This document shows, in pieces, positions 31,923 to 41,503 of a stretch of 64,000 nt of DNA. The notes beneath the pieces are model-generated. The model was not told the origin of the DNA. It saw nothing but the letters and a program-made list of their open reading frames with translations, and ran no database searches. The DNA is taken from positions 62,001-126,000 of the forward strand of contig JPHH03000006.1 of NCBI GenBank assembly GCA_000750105.3, in the 5' to 3' direction. The stretch is from Tolypocladium sp. Sup5 PDA-1 (taxonomy: Eukaryota; Ascomycota; Sordariomycetes; Hypocreales; Ophiocordycipitaceae). The first letter of the stretch is position 1, and the number at the start of each line of letters is the position of its first letter. A program made the translations under genes and the position numbers.

Positions 31923-33026
31923 ATGTCCAGACTCGCTCCCACGATCAAGCAGCTGGCCCGGCAGCCTCTCGTCGCGGCCCCGGTGGTGGCCCCGGCGGCC
32001 GGCCGGCTCCACTCCGTCCCCCGCAACCGGACTCTGCACGCCACCCCGGTCCAGCACAACCTCAGTCCCGTGACTCGGCCCCATCTGCTGCCCGAGTTCA
32101 GCCTCAAGGACAAGGTTATTGTCGTCTCTGGCGGTGCCAGGGGCCTCGGTCTCGTTCAGGCCGAAGCATTGCTCGAGGCCGGTGCTACCGGTAGGCCCCC
32201 CTCCCTCGCTCTGAGCTGCACACGGAATGCCGACAGCGAGGACGAAAACACCCTTCTAACACCTCGGCGACACAGTGCACTGCATCGACAGGCTCCCGTC
32301 GCCTGCCAATGACCCGACCTCCAACTTCTCTGAAATCTCGGAGCGCGCGCGCCGCGAGTTGGACACGAGCATCACCTACCACCAGATGGATGTCAGAAAC
32401 GTCGAGGAGCTCAACAAGATCATGGAGGGCATCGCCGACCAAGCCGGGCGCCTCGACGGCCTCATTGCCGCCGCCGGCATCAACCACGAGATGCCTGCCC
32501 TCGAGTACACGTCCGAGGAGGTGGACAGGATGATGAGCATCAACGTCACGGGCGTCTTCATGACGGCCCAGGCAGCTGCGCGCCAGATGGTGCGCCTCAA
32601 GCAAAAGGGAAGCATCTGCTTGATTGCCAGCATGAGCGGCACTATTGCCAACAGAGGCATGTACGCCCCGTAAGTCACCCTCCGCCCCAACCCGCCTGAG
32701 GGGAACCATGGCTGACGATGACCATCAGGGCATACAACGCCTCCAAGGCCGCCGTCATCCAGCTGTGCCGCAGCCTGGCAGCCGAGTGGGGCGAGCATGG
32801 CATCCGTGTCAACACGCTGTCGCCGGGCTACATCCTGACGCAGATGCTCCAGAACCTCTTTGACGACTACCCCGAGCGCCAGGAGGTGTGGCCCAAGGAG
32901 AACATGCTCAACCGCCTCAGCCTACCGAGCGAGTACCGCGGCGCCGCCGTGTTCCTGCTCAGCGAGGCCAGCAGCTTCATGACGGGCAGTGACCTCCGAA
33001 TCGACGGTGGCCACGCGGCGTGGTGA
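31923..33026 (+). CDS. short-chain dehydrogenase, sorbitol/L-xylulose reductase type, with mitochondrial presequence
   Basis: Exons 31923-32190, 32276-32669 and 32729-33026 encode 319 residues. The first about 55 residues are basic and Ala/Pro-rich with no acidic residues, which fits a mitochondrial targeting peptide. The SDR core starts at FSLKDKVIVVSGGARGLG (cofactor loop G-G-A-R-G-L-G). It continues with DVRN, the AAAGINHE motif (NAG equivalent), the catalytic serine in ASMSGTIAN, and Y-N-A-S-K split by intron 2 just before the Tyr codon. The end GSDLRIDGGHAAW is typical of the classical SDR group that includes yeast Sou1 and fungal D-arabinitol or L-xylulose reductases. NAD(P) preference and substrate are not resolved. 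It is preceded by a long CT-rich leader. Confidence 0.85.
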
Positions 33027-33342
33027 GAACGAAGCCGACGAGGTCCGACGGGCCAACTGGAGAGTTGTCCACGGTTCCAAGTACCGTCTAAATCTGGCCA
33101 TCAAAATCTAACGGAGCGGCGTCGGTCGGTATCAAATCTGGCTGCTGGCTGGCCACACGGCGTATTCATGTGTAGCGCATGCAGCAAGGGTGTTTCCCTA
33201 GTTTTCTCTTGTCTCTTTTTGTTTGCCTCTTCTGTCGAATAGATAATCCTAATGACCATACGAACCAACTCGTGGGCTTTCCGGTGATGTGCGTGCTGTG
33301 CTGTACATGTGCGTCATGACAAGAAACGGCCTCGCGACTTTG
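33027..33342. other. convergent intergenic region
   Basis: 3' flanks of the SDR and of the myristoylation-motif gene; nothing else seen. Confidence 0.6.
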
Positions 33343-34053
33343 CTATTTGCCGGTCGAGAGGTGGGTCAGCACCTGGGGCCGACCCAGCCTGTTCATGATG
33401 CCAGGTTCGAGCCGCAGTCTCTGTTCAATGTCCGAGGCCGGCACGCCGCGATCACGCATTGTCATGGCGTCAAGAGCAGCGCGCATGTCGAGGAATCGCC
33501 TGCCCGGGGAATCGGAGCGCCCCATGTTCTCGAGGTCTTGGTCGGCTCGTTGCTGAAGGGCCCGCCTAGCCTCGAGGACGGAGAGCGTAGTGTTGTTGCG
33601 GGCCGACGGGAAGATTGGCGCGGCCGGCGCTTGCGGTGCGGTTGTCGAGGCTTGAGGCGCAGCGGTGGACGAGGGCGAGAAGGTTGGATTGGGCTGGACC
33701 ATGCCCATCTGATGGAGGCGTTGAGAGAAGCCGCCAGACGCAAAGTCGGGGTCCATGGCATCGGCGCGGATGGCTGCGACGGATGGTGGGTTAGCATTTG
33801 GTTGATGTGCCTTTGCCACGATCTTGACCCCCCGAGCTGGGCACCAGGGCTGCTCCGTAGCCGAGGATTGTCGGTCTGCCTTACCTTGATCCTTGGAGCC
33901 GTCTCCCAGCGGCGGCTTCGGCCTCGATTCTGGCTCGGTCCTGGTCCTGGGCGCGCGGTGAGGGACCGAGGCTCCAGGAGCTCTGGACGGGAACTTTCGG
34001 GCCGCGGCGCCGCGGCCAGCAGCCGCTGCAGTCTTGGACGAGGAGGAGCCCAT
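33343..34053 (-). CDS. unknown protein with N-myristoylation motif
   Basis: Exons on the minus strand 34053-33885 and 33773-33343 encode 199 residues. The 111-base intron is divisible by three and lacks stops, but has a good GTAAGG donor and CAG acceptor. Splicing joins SKDQ to AIRADAMDPDFASGGFSQRL, which reads as one conserved block. The start MGSSSSK matches the N-myristoyltransferase consensus (Gly2, Ser6), so membrane attachment is likely. The N-terminal third is Arg/Pro/Ala-rich. The C-terminal part is helical (SVLEARRALQQRADQDLENMG, then RFLDMRAALDAMTMRDRGV) with a helix-turn-helix look. Similar short proteins occur in other filamentous fungi to my recollection, but I cannot name a function. 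Confidence 0.7.
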   Translation of the reverse strand: MGSSSSKTAAAAGRGAAARKFPSRAPGASVPHRAPRTRTEPESRPKPPLGDGSKDQGKADRQSSATEQPWCPARGVKIVAKAHQPNANPPSVAAIRADAMDPDFASGGFSQRLHQMGMVQPNPTFSPSSTAAPQASTTAPQAPAAPIFPSARNNTTLSVLEARRALQQRADQDLENMGRSDSPGRRFLDMRAALDAMTMRDRGVPASDIEQRLRLEPGIMNRLGRPQVLTHLSTGK

Positions 34054-34834
34054 GGGTGCGTCTGATTTGACGACAGTAATGGCAATAACGAGGTCGACGA
34101 GTCTGCTGGTAGTCTGTGGTGCGACGCGCTGCGATCGAGGTAGAGAGGGAGAGAGATGGGAGGAGCGACGAGGGAGAAATAAAAGAGGGTCCTGGACTTC
34201 CTGATGGAAGAAGTGGAAGGAGCCGGCTAGTTTATGTATTCGGCTTCGCAGCGCGGTGTCAGAAACTACTGTATTGTATGTCCAGCAGCCAGAGAATCCG
34301 TTTAGAGCAAATCACTGTAGCGGCATTTCTTACGGGCAAATGAGAGCGCGCATGGAGCTGACAGGGGCTCGTCGGTGACGTATGTAGTATGTATGTACCT
34401 CCTCCTCCATCTCCACCCGTCCACGTCCCCAACGTCGCCTTGGTTGGTCGCATCCGTCCTGCATTCGAGCGCAACCTTGGGCACATGCAATAATCGTATA
34501 CCACTTGGCTTGTTGGACAAAAGGGCGCATGGAAATGTGTGGATTTGTGTCAGAGGCCATGTGTTGCTGCGTATTCATGGCGTTCATCAAAGGCGTCGCG
34601 TTGCGCCTGAAGGAGCGTGTGTCAACTACCTGCTGCATTATTTGTAGTTGTCCCAGAAACATCAACGCCATCCAGCCCATCGATGATTAAGAAAGAAAAA
34701 AGAAACGTTGATCTCGTGTATCCGCTTTTGCCTCAACGATGAGTCGTCGAGGTTGGCCACTCTGTCATCCGGTATGCTCGCACCACCTGATTTCTTGCCA
34801 ACTTCAGCTCCCGGCTGCTTCACTCCGGCCCCCC
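34054..34834. other. intergenic region
   Basis: 781 bases holding the promoter of the myristoylation-motif gene and the 3' flank of the But2-type gene. No gene seen. Confidence 0.55.
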
Positions 34835-35425
34835 TCAACACTTGGTAATGAACAGCCCGATAGGCGCTGGGTTGAAGTCCTGGAAGAACTTGAGGAACGT
34901 GTTTCCGGCCGCCATTATCTCAAAGCCCACGCGCTGCCCGGCCGGGCAGTCAAACGTGGCGATGGAGTAGCTGTTGCCCGGGGCCACGGTGACGACGCCG
35001 TAGTCCTGGCCCTTGGCCGGCCGGTTGTTGTACGTGGTTCCCGCGGTGGCGGGCGACTTGAGCTCCGAGAAGTCGAGCTTGCCGTCGCCCGAGAAGGTGT
35101 ACGACGACGTCTTGAGGTCCTGCTGCTTGGGGAAGAGGAAGACGAGGCTGCACTTCTTGCCCGCGTCCCCGGGCGGGATGTCAAAGTTGAAGATGGACGC
35201 GACCGTCGAAGACACCTCGCCAAAGAGGGACGTGCCGTAGGCCGTGTCCGGGTGCGACTTGTCCACGGGCACGATGAGATGGGGGAACTCAAACGGTCCG
35301 TTGAGGTTGGTAGGGCACATCTGCGTCTGCCCTTTCTGCTGCGGCGGCGCAGTGCAGTCCGTCCGAACGACGAGGGCACTGGCCACTGCGGCGCAGAAGC
35401 CGAGGGATAGGAGAGACGACACCAT
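34835..35425 (-). CDS. secreted protein with ubiquitin 3 binding protein But2 C-terminal-like domain
   Basis: A single exon of 196 residues. Residues 1-18 are a signal peptide (MVSSLLSLGFCAAVASAL). The remainder resembles the But2 C-terminal domain found in many fungal extracellular or cell-wall proteins. Visible landmarks are HLIVPVDKSHPDTAYGTSLFG, FNFDIPPGDAGKKCSLVFLFP, the GDGKLDFSELKSPA stretch, and the FDCPAGQRVGFEI ending with a terminal Cys. Six cysteines are present. There is no obvious GPI signal, so it is probably a soluble secreted or wall-associated protein. The domain name comes from the fission yeast protein, but most secreted members have no demonstrated link to ubiquitin. A TATA-like box lies about 160 bases upstream. 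Confidence 0.8.
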   Translation of the reverse strand: MVSSLLSLGFCAAVASALVVRTDCTAPPQQKGQTQMCPTNLNGPFEFPHLIVPVDKSHPDTAYGTSLFGEVSSTVASIFNFDIPPGDAGKKCSLVFLFPKQQDLKTSSYTFSGDGKLDFSELKSPATAGTTYNNRPAKGQDYGVVTVAPGNSYSIATFDCPAGQRVGFEIMAAGNTFLKFFQDFNPAPIGLFITKC

Positions 35426-37669
35426 GTTGGGCGGGTAAGGTATGTGTATGTATATGATTATAAGGCACCTTGATATAAGTATTGTAGACAGAGAGACTCA
35501 GGTGAACCGGGAACGACTACTAGTTTCCAAAGAAAAGGCCAGGGAAATACTCACCACCCTCCCAGGAGAACGCTGCATAGCTATATATGCCACCCAGAGG
35601 GAAGGCCACGCTCTTCCCAGTCGTTGTTGAGGCTCCCCAATCCCCCGTCGTCAAGCGGCGTCCCAGAAGACCTACCTACCATTGGCGCTGACCTCGCCAA
35701 AAGGTTGAATACGAGGCGACCCGTGCGAAACAACGAAGGCCAATGGCACAGCGCACACGAGTGACTCGGATGCCGAACGCTTCGCTGGAGAGGCGGCCGT
35801 TGACAGGACAGTACGAGCCGTGGCAGCCGATCCGATGGCGGCCATGCCCAAGCATCGCCGTGTCCAGGCTTGGGCAAGGATCTGTCATCCATCTCTGAAC
35901 GCGCATCACGCCGCGGGAGAGGCCGCCTGCTGTGTGGCAATGTAAACCTTTGAGCCACCAGACACATATCATTAGGGGCGCCTCTAGGCTTCGGGCTGTT
36001 CAACGTCCGGCACCCATACATGGCCGAGTTGCCAGCGCTAACCCCCATGGCGTCCAATGCCCCTATGCGTCTCTTTTGGACGATGAAGGCTCTCGTATCC
36101 GCGCGCTGGTGACGACACCTTGAGATCACGCGAGAACAAGGCAGAAAGAAGCGAGAGTCCAAGACATGTCGCATCATCTCACCTCATGTTTGCTGCACCG
36201 ATCATCAACTACATCTGCCCGTGCCACGGCACACGGGCAGATGATAACCGGCAATCTGCAGTGCCTCGCCCGCAGCCGCCTTGGTCCGCTGGCTATTTTA
36301 CAGCGAGACACACAGCCTCAGTGCGTACGTGGACAAAAGAGACGGGGGTCTGCAAGGTTCGAGGGCTGAAAGGGAGAAAGTAAGTATAAACGCGCGAATA
36401 GGCGTAAAACAGAGATGCCAGCACAAAAACGTGATCGTGGTGCTGGTCCGTGAAACATGACAACGGCTCCAGCCCATAGCCGTCCGTTGGGCCCAGGTTG
36501 GTCGAAACCATAGAGTGGCTTGCGGGGAAGGAGGGTTTACATGGTTTCGTAGACGACTATCGACTAGCATTACCGCCTTGATGTTAGTTCCCTGCCGTCC
36601 TATCCTAGAAGCCTGTCCATGCAAGACCCAAGCAAGCCTCCTGGCAGTTGGCACCGTCTCTCATGTCACCTTCTGCGGCTCTCCATCGATCGAGACCACG
36701 CCGCGTCCTCGTCTGACCATGGCCTGAGCCTGAATCATTGGTGTCTCGCCCGGCCCAGCTGTCGCCGCACGACGTAGGTTTACGGACCGCGGATACTGCC
36801 GGCCCTGCCCCATCTTACACAAGAACCCTGAACGACACTGTAATACCTGTGTATTATTAGTCGTCGTACTTCGTTCAAGGTAGGCTATCTGCCAATGCTG
36901 ACCAAGTCGTTGGCAAATCCATACCCCGACAGGTTGAGTACTTCAGCTTGTCCGGCGACTGTCACACGAAGCAAGGAGGAGTGCGGAGTAGATTGAGCGG
37001 AAAATGGGACTTGTATTTGTGTCTGGACCTTAGACCAGCTGCGTATGTATCCTAGGCACTTGACCGTTGAAGCCTAGCCGTGTGCTGTATTGCGCGGGGC
37101 GCAGCAAGCTGATGCTGGGCATGGAATACGTTGGACGAGCCCGGCCGAATGCTGTCCCTTCGTCCATCCCCATCTCGAAATCCGCAGACATCCATCTGTC
37201 AGACGGCGCCATGCACAATGTGGCGTCTTCAGGGAGGACGGGCACCACTGGCACTGGCTGAACCGGTCTCGAGGGCCTCCACTCAGTTGTGGTGCATGGA
37301 GGCGAGGATCCGATCGACGACGCTTCGTGGACGACGCCTCCGGATGTATGAATGCATGATCGCCAACCCGATCCAATCGCCGCAGCCAACAACCAACTAG
37401 GGTGCGCGGCTGCTCCTCTGGCAGTTGCAAGCAGCGGCGCACTGCTCGAGCGTACGTGCGTAGTGCTGGTTGATGATGCTCCATGGCATTGATGGTCCGT
37501 TGGCCACGACGCCAGCACACCAGCTCATGCTAGTTGTATGTAGTTACAACTAACTGGTGGCAAATGGCACCTCCGTGAGGCCCGGTGTCTTCATACCGCT
37601 CCGTGCCGCTTCTTCGTGTACCAAGTTGTTGGAGCAGGTAATCATGAAGCGGCTTCATCATCAAACCTA
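35426..37669. other. gene-poor intergenic region
   Basis: 2.2 kb with the But2-gene promoter at its left end and the NOG2 3' flank at its right end. Open frames exist on both strands but none has conserved motifs or a consistent codon bias. Confidence 0.5.
35580..35589 (-). promoter_or_regulatory. TATA-like box of the But2-domain gene
   Basis: On the minus strand it reads CATATATAGC, about 155 bases before the start codon at 35425. Confidence 0.5.
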
Positions 37670-39916
37670 TCATTGTTTCCGCCGCTTGGTTGGCCGCAGG
37701 ACCCTCCGTCCTTGTTCCGCATCAGGGCCGTCGTCCGAGTGCTTGCCGGCCGGGCCTTTGCCTGCTGGTGACTCGTTTTGGCTCCCGTCCTCAACAGGCT
37801 CGCTTTCGTCGCTCAGAGTACCACTGGTGGCTCCAAACGACGGTTTCCTCGAATGCGCCTCCTCGGTATCACTGCCGAATCCCTCAAAAACCTCCTCGTC
37901 ACCCGTCTCGGCCCCACTCTCTTCCTTTTCGACTGCCGCTGTCGTGTCAAGGCCACCCAGAGCCTCGTCTCCTTCGTCTCGGCTTCGCTTCTTGGGCATC
38001 TCGCCCAGCTTACCGTTGCGGCCGGCCACGCCATCATTGTCCGCACGATCTGTTGCGGGCGCGGGCGTGAACCACGGAATCTTGCCTCTCATGAAGTCGT
38101 TCAGCATCATCTTTGCCACTCCGTCCAAGTCGGGCTCTCCTCCGCGAAGCAAACGGCCGCTCTTTCTCGCAAGCAATTCCAACAGCTCAGTGGCATTGTT
38201 CCAGCCTTTGAGGTCGTACGTCTTCTCCATGTGATGGCGTTTTACCCGGCCCAAAACCGCTTCAATGTACTGCTCAGGCTGCTCTACCTTCTCAACGCGG
38301 ACGACGCCTCGTAGTACGAGGTCTGTTGGCGTGTCCGTGCTTGACGGAGGCACAACACCGGGGCAGTCGATGAGGTATATGCGCTTCATGAGGCTCACAT
38401 ACTGCCACACCTTGGTCTCACCGGGGATAGGAGCCACAGTGCAAACCTTCTTCTTCAACAAGGTGTTGATGATGGACGACTTGCCAGTATTCGGACCACC
38501 GATCAGGCCCACGGATATTTGCTTCCTGTCCGAGTGGAGGCTGGAGAACTGCCTGAGAAGCTGGATGAGAGAGCCCTTGCCGAAAGAATTGGTAATGCTC
38601 GCGTGGAACGCAAGGGTGGGGTATTCCTTGGAAAGGCTACGTACCCAACCGGCCTGTCGTGTCTTGTTAGTCAACAAGGTCTTTGAACGAATAACGACAA
38701 CATCAAGTAAATGATAAAGAAAGAAGTAATGTGCGAGTCATAACTAAGAAGTCTCCAGTTGATGCCCTGAAAAGGGCCATGAAGGCTTCAACTCATTCGA
38801 CCCGCGACCATCTCATGATAGTAACCAAAACGGCACACATCAGCCACCGACACAAGGCCGGGACAGTCGAGAATGGCAAATTTGATCTCCCAATGCTGTA
38901 ACAGACGACCTCCATGGGAGAAAAAGAGGGAAGGTGTCCTGACAAAAGAATTGGGGTTCTCGCACTGAAGGAAAGAAAGATGGAAAGAAATGGGTGTTGA
39001 CATACCGCAACGCTGGTAGGGACCAAGTCGCACTTGTTCAGAACGAAAATCAGATGCTTGTGTGGCGCATCCTCCTTGAGATACTTCTCGATGCTTCTGC
39101 ATCGGGTCCCCACGGGGTCTCTCGCATCAAGAACGTGTATGACCACATCCGAAGAGTCGATGACCTTGTAGAGCTCGTTCCAGATTCTCTTGCTCTGGCC
39201 CTTGTCGAAGACGGGCTCGATGGCCAATGACAATCGTCCCTCTGCTTCATCCTCGCCGGCCGTGCCGCTCAGGAGCTTTGCTTGTTCCAGGCGATCCTGG
39301 TACGTGTCCATGCTCTTTTCGGTGCCGTCGACCAGATCAGCCAGGCTGCTCACGTCCAGCTTCACGCGCTTGCGCTGCGCCTTGGGCCCGAAGACACCCG
39401 AGAAAGGAGCAGTCTCGACAGCCATCTTGGCCTTGTGCTGCTTGATGCCGTTGGTGTCCTGGCCGTCGCGGATGAGGCTCATGGGCAGCTTGTTCGACTT
39501 GAGAAGAACCTGATAGGGATCGCTGGCCTTTTCTGCCATGGCCTCGCGAAATGCGGCGAGGGTGTCTTGAGAGACGACTCGAGTGTTGGTGAACCACTTG
39601 CGATTCGGCTCGACTCGAGCTTTTGGTATATCCCGCGACTGGTACGTGGCGGACTTGGTGATCTGGCCGTCTGCATTTCTTTGCACCTTGCCCTCCTTGT
39701 ACATGTTCAAGGTCTTGACCTTTTTGGCATCGCTAGAACTCATTAGCGGCCCATGATAGTCAGAGCCTCTCGGGACCGTCATCGGACAGCGAGAGAGGGC
39801 GGGGGGGGAGGAACATACCGGTAAAAGTTCTCGCCTTTGACGCGCACATTGCCGAGGCCATCGCCAGTCTTGCCCTGGCGGACACGCCGAGTGGCTTCCT
39901 TCTTTCCGGTTCCCAT
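37670..39916 (-). CDS. NOG2: nucleolar GTP-binding protein 2 (NOG2/NUG2)
   Basis: A circularly permuted GTPase acting in late nuclear maturation of the 60S ribosomal subunit, bound at the site later used by the export adaptor Nmd3. Exons on the minus strand 39916-39819, 39732-39006 and 38653-37670 encode 602 residues. The N-terminus GTGKKEATRRVRQGKTGDG and the joined NFYRDAKKVKTLNMYK are family hallmarks. The G motifs come in permuted order: NKCD (G4) before the second intron, then GGPNTGKSS (G1), and DCPGVV (G3). The tail is charged and ends in a basic RPTKRRKQ. The second intron (38654-39005, 352 bases) is unusually long for this window, but the join CDLVPTSVA-AGWVRSLSK is exactly as expected. 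Divergent from mS26. Confidence 0.93.
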
Positions 39917-40269
39917 GGCGAGCTGTTGGCCTCGTCAGGCGCACGAGGTAGCGGGGAAGGAAGTTGATTGTGCGTGTGAGGGAGAGACGGAGCATTCGCA
40001 GAACTTTTTTTTTTCTTAAATCGGGAGGTTTTCTTGGAGTCGGCCCCACTTCTGCAAAGCGGTGGCTGGCCTGGGCCTCCAGGAACTCCAGGGGTCCTCG
40101 GAGGCGGATAATCCGATGGCGCCGGCTGCGGGAGCCCTTCGCGTGCAGCCCAGCCAATTTTCTCGAGTCTCAACGTCGCCACGCTGCTGTTCTCGAAGCC
40201 ATTGCAGCACACCCAACGCCAACACATCCCCTCCCGCTTCGCAACAGCTCTGGGCTGGGACGTGGCGAT
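39917..40269. promoter_or_regulatory. compact divergent promoter, NOG2 / mS26
   Basis: Only 353 bases separate the start codons of a 60S assembly GTPase and a mitochondrial ribosomal protein, with an A/T-rich stretch at 40006-40022. A shared ribosome-biogenesis promoter is plausible. Confidence 0.5.
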
Positions 40270-41181
40270 ATGTCCCTCAATTCCTCAGCGCCGTGCGTTC
40301 GGCCTGCTCTCCGCCAGCTCCTGAGGGCATCTCGAAACTTCTCGACCTCACAATCCCTCGGCTCCAACAACGTTCCTCCAGAGTCTCCTTCCTACATCCG
40401 CCTGCCTACTCCTCCCCAGTCCGACGAAACAAAGCCAGCGCGTGTGCGAGGGCACCTGCCCGTTCCGCGTGAAATATTCCCACGGCTCGAGGGGGACCGA
40501 AAAGTACGGCCCGACTACATCCAGCGCACCGCCCCAAAGCCGACCAAGCACCGCGAGCCGGCCAACGAGGCCCAGCGATGGAAGGCCGAAATGGCCGATA
40601 ACCGGCGGACGAACCTCGAGGACAGCTTGCAGGCTCTTTGGGCGCGGCGCTCAAAGAGCGACAAAGTGCGCAACGCCAGAGTGAGCCGCAAGTTCGAGGA
40701 ACACAACCAGGCCGCCGCAGCGCCCGAGCGGGAGGATGACCGGCTCACCCGCAGCACCGTTTTGGATTCGGTGCTGGACACCAAGGTGTATCCAGATCCT
40801 GAGCGCTTCTCTCGCGCCGATCGCAGCCGCACAAAGGTCATGGCCAGGGAGAGCGCCAAGCGCGAGGCCAGGCGCGATGCCATCATGGAGCTGTACATCA
40901 GTGCCTCCAACTTCATTGTTCAAGAAAGCGAACTCAAGGCCGAAATCGACAAGGTGTTCACCGAGGACTATTTCAGAAAGCAGAGCCAGGCGGTGAATCG
41001 TTATGGCGCCACGGAGAATACCTGGGGCATCTATGGCAAGCCACCCTCCATTGCCAACATGCTGGAGTCGTCGACAGGGACTTCGACGAAACTCATGGAC
41101 TACTACGAGTCCGAATATGATCGTTCCGTTAAGCGGCAGAAGAGGATTGCGGAGGATCTCACGGGCGGGAAGATGGAGTAA
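40270..41181 (+). CDS. PET123: mitochondrial small-subunit ribosomal protein mS26 (Pet123)
   Basis: A single exon of 303 residues starting at 40270; the frame is open further upstream but that part overlaps the NOG2 start region. The first about 30 residues are basic and Ser-rich (MSLNSSAPCVRPALRQLLRASR, shown in two parts: MSLNSSAPC and VRPALRQLLRASR), consistent with a mitochondrial presequence. The conserved core includes the GHLPVPREIFPR motif and long Arg/Lys/Glu-rich helices (RSRTKVMARESAKREARRDA). The tail YGKPPSIANMLESS is also characteristic. Pet123 is needed for mitochondrial translation in yeast. Length is close to that of yeast Pet123 (about 318). Confidence 0.82.
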   Translation: MSLNSSAPCVRPALRQLLRASRNFSTSQSLGSNNVPPESPSYIRLPTPPQSDETKPARVRGHLPVPREIFPRLEGDRKVRPDYIQRTAPKPTKHREPANEAQRWKAEMADNRRTNLEDSLQALWARRSKSDKVRNARVSRKFEEHNQAAAAPEREDDRLTRSTVLDSVLDTKVYPDPERFSRADRSRTKVMARESAKREARRDAIMELYISASNFIVQESELKAEIDKVFTEDYFRKQSQAVNRYGATENTWGIYGKPPSIANMLESSTGTSTKLMDYYESEYDRSVKRQKRIAEDLTGGKME

Positions 41182-41503
41182 TGACCCGGTTCTCGCTCGA
41201 CGAATTGCACAACCACGGGGCATAAGCCTCAGTAACAACATATCCGTGTATCAGTAGCACAAATTTGCACATGTTCAGTCAAAATATGCAAGTCGTATAT
41301 TCGAGCGAAAGTAACAATTCTCAGGTCCTACTCCTTGCAACGCCGTTATCCATAAAAGGCGCAGCTCACTGTCTATACCAGTCAGTGTCAGAGATATGTA
41401 CGTCAGGGCCAGAACGAATCTTCCTATTCCTACACCCTTGCGATGTTACATTCAAACTCGTTTGCGGCAGCCCGTGTGACTACGCCGCTATCCAATGAAC
41501 ACT
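41182..41503. other. convergent intergenic region
   Basis: 3' flanks of mS26 and of the ABC transporter gene; A/T-richer than its surroundings. No gene seen. Confidence 0.6.
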
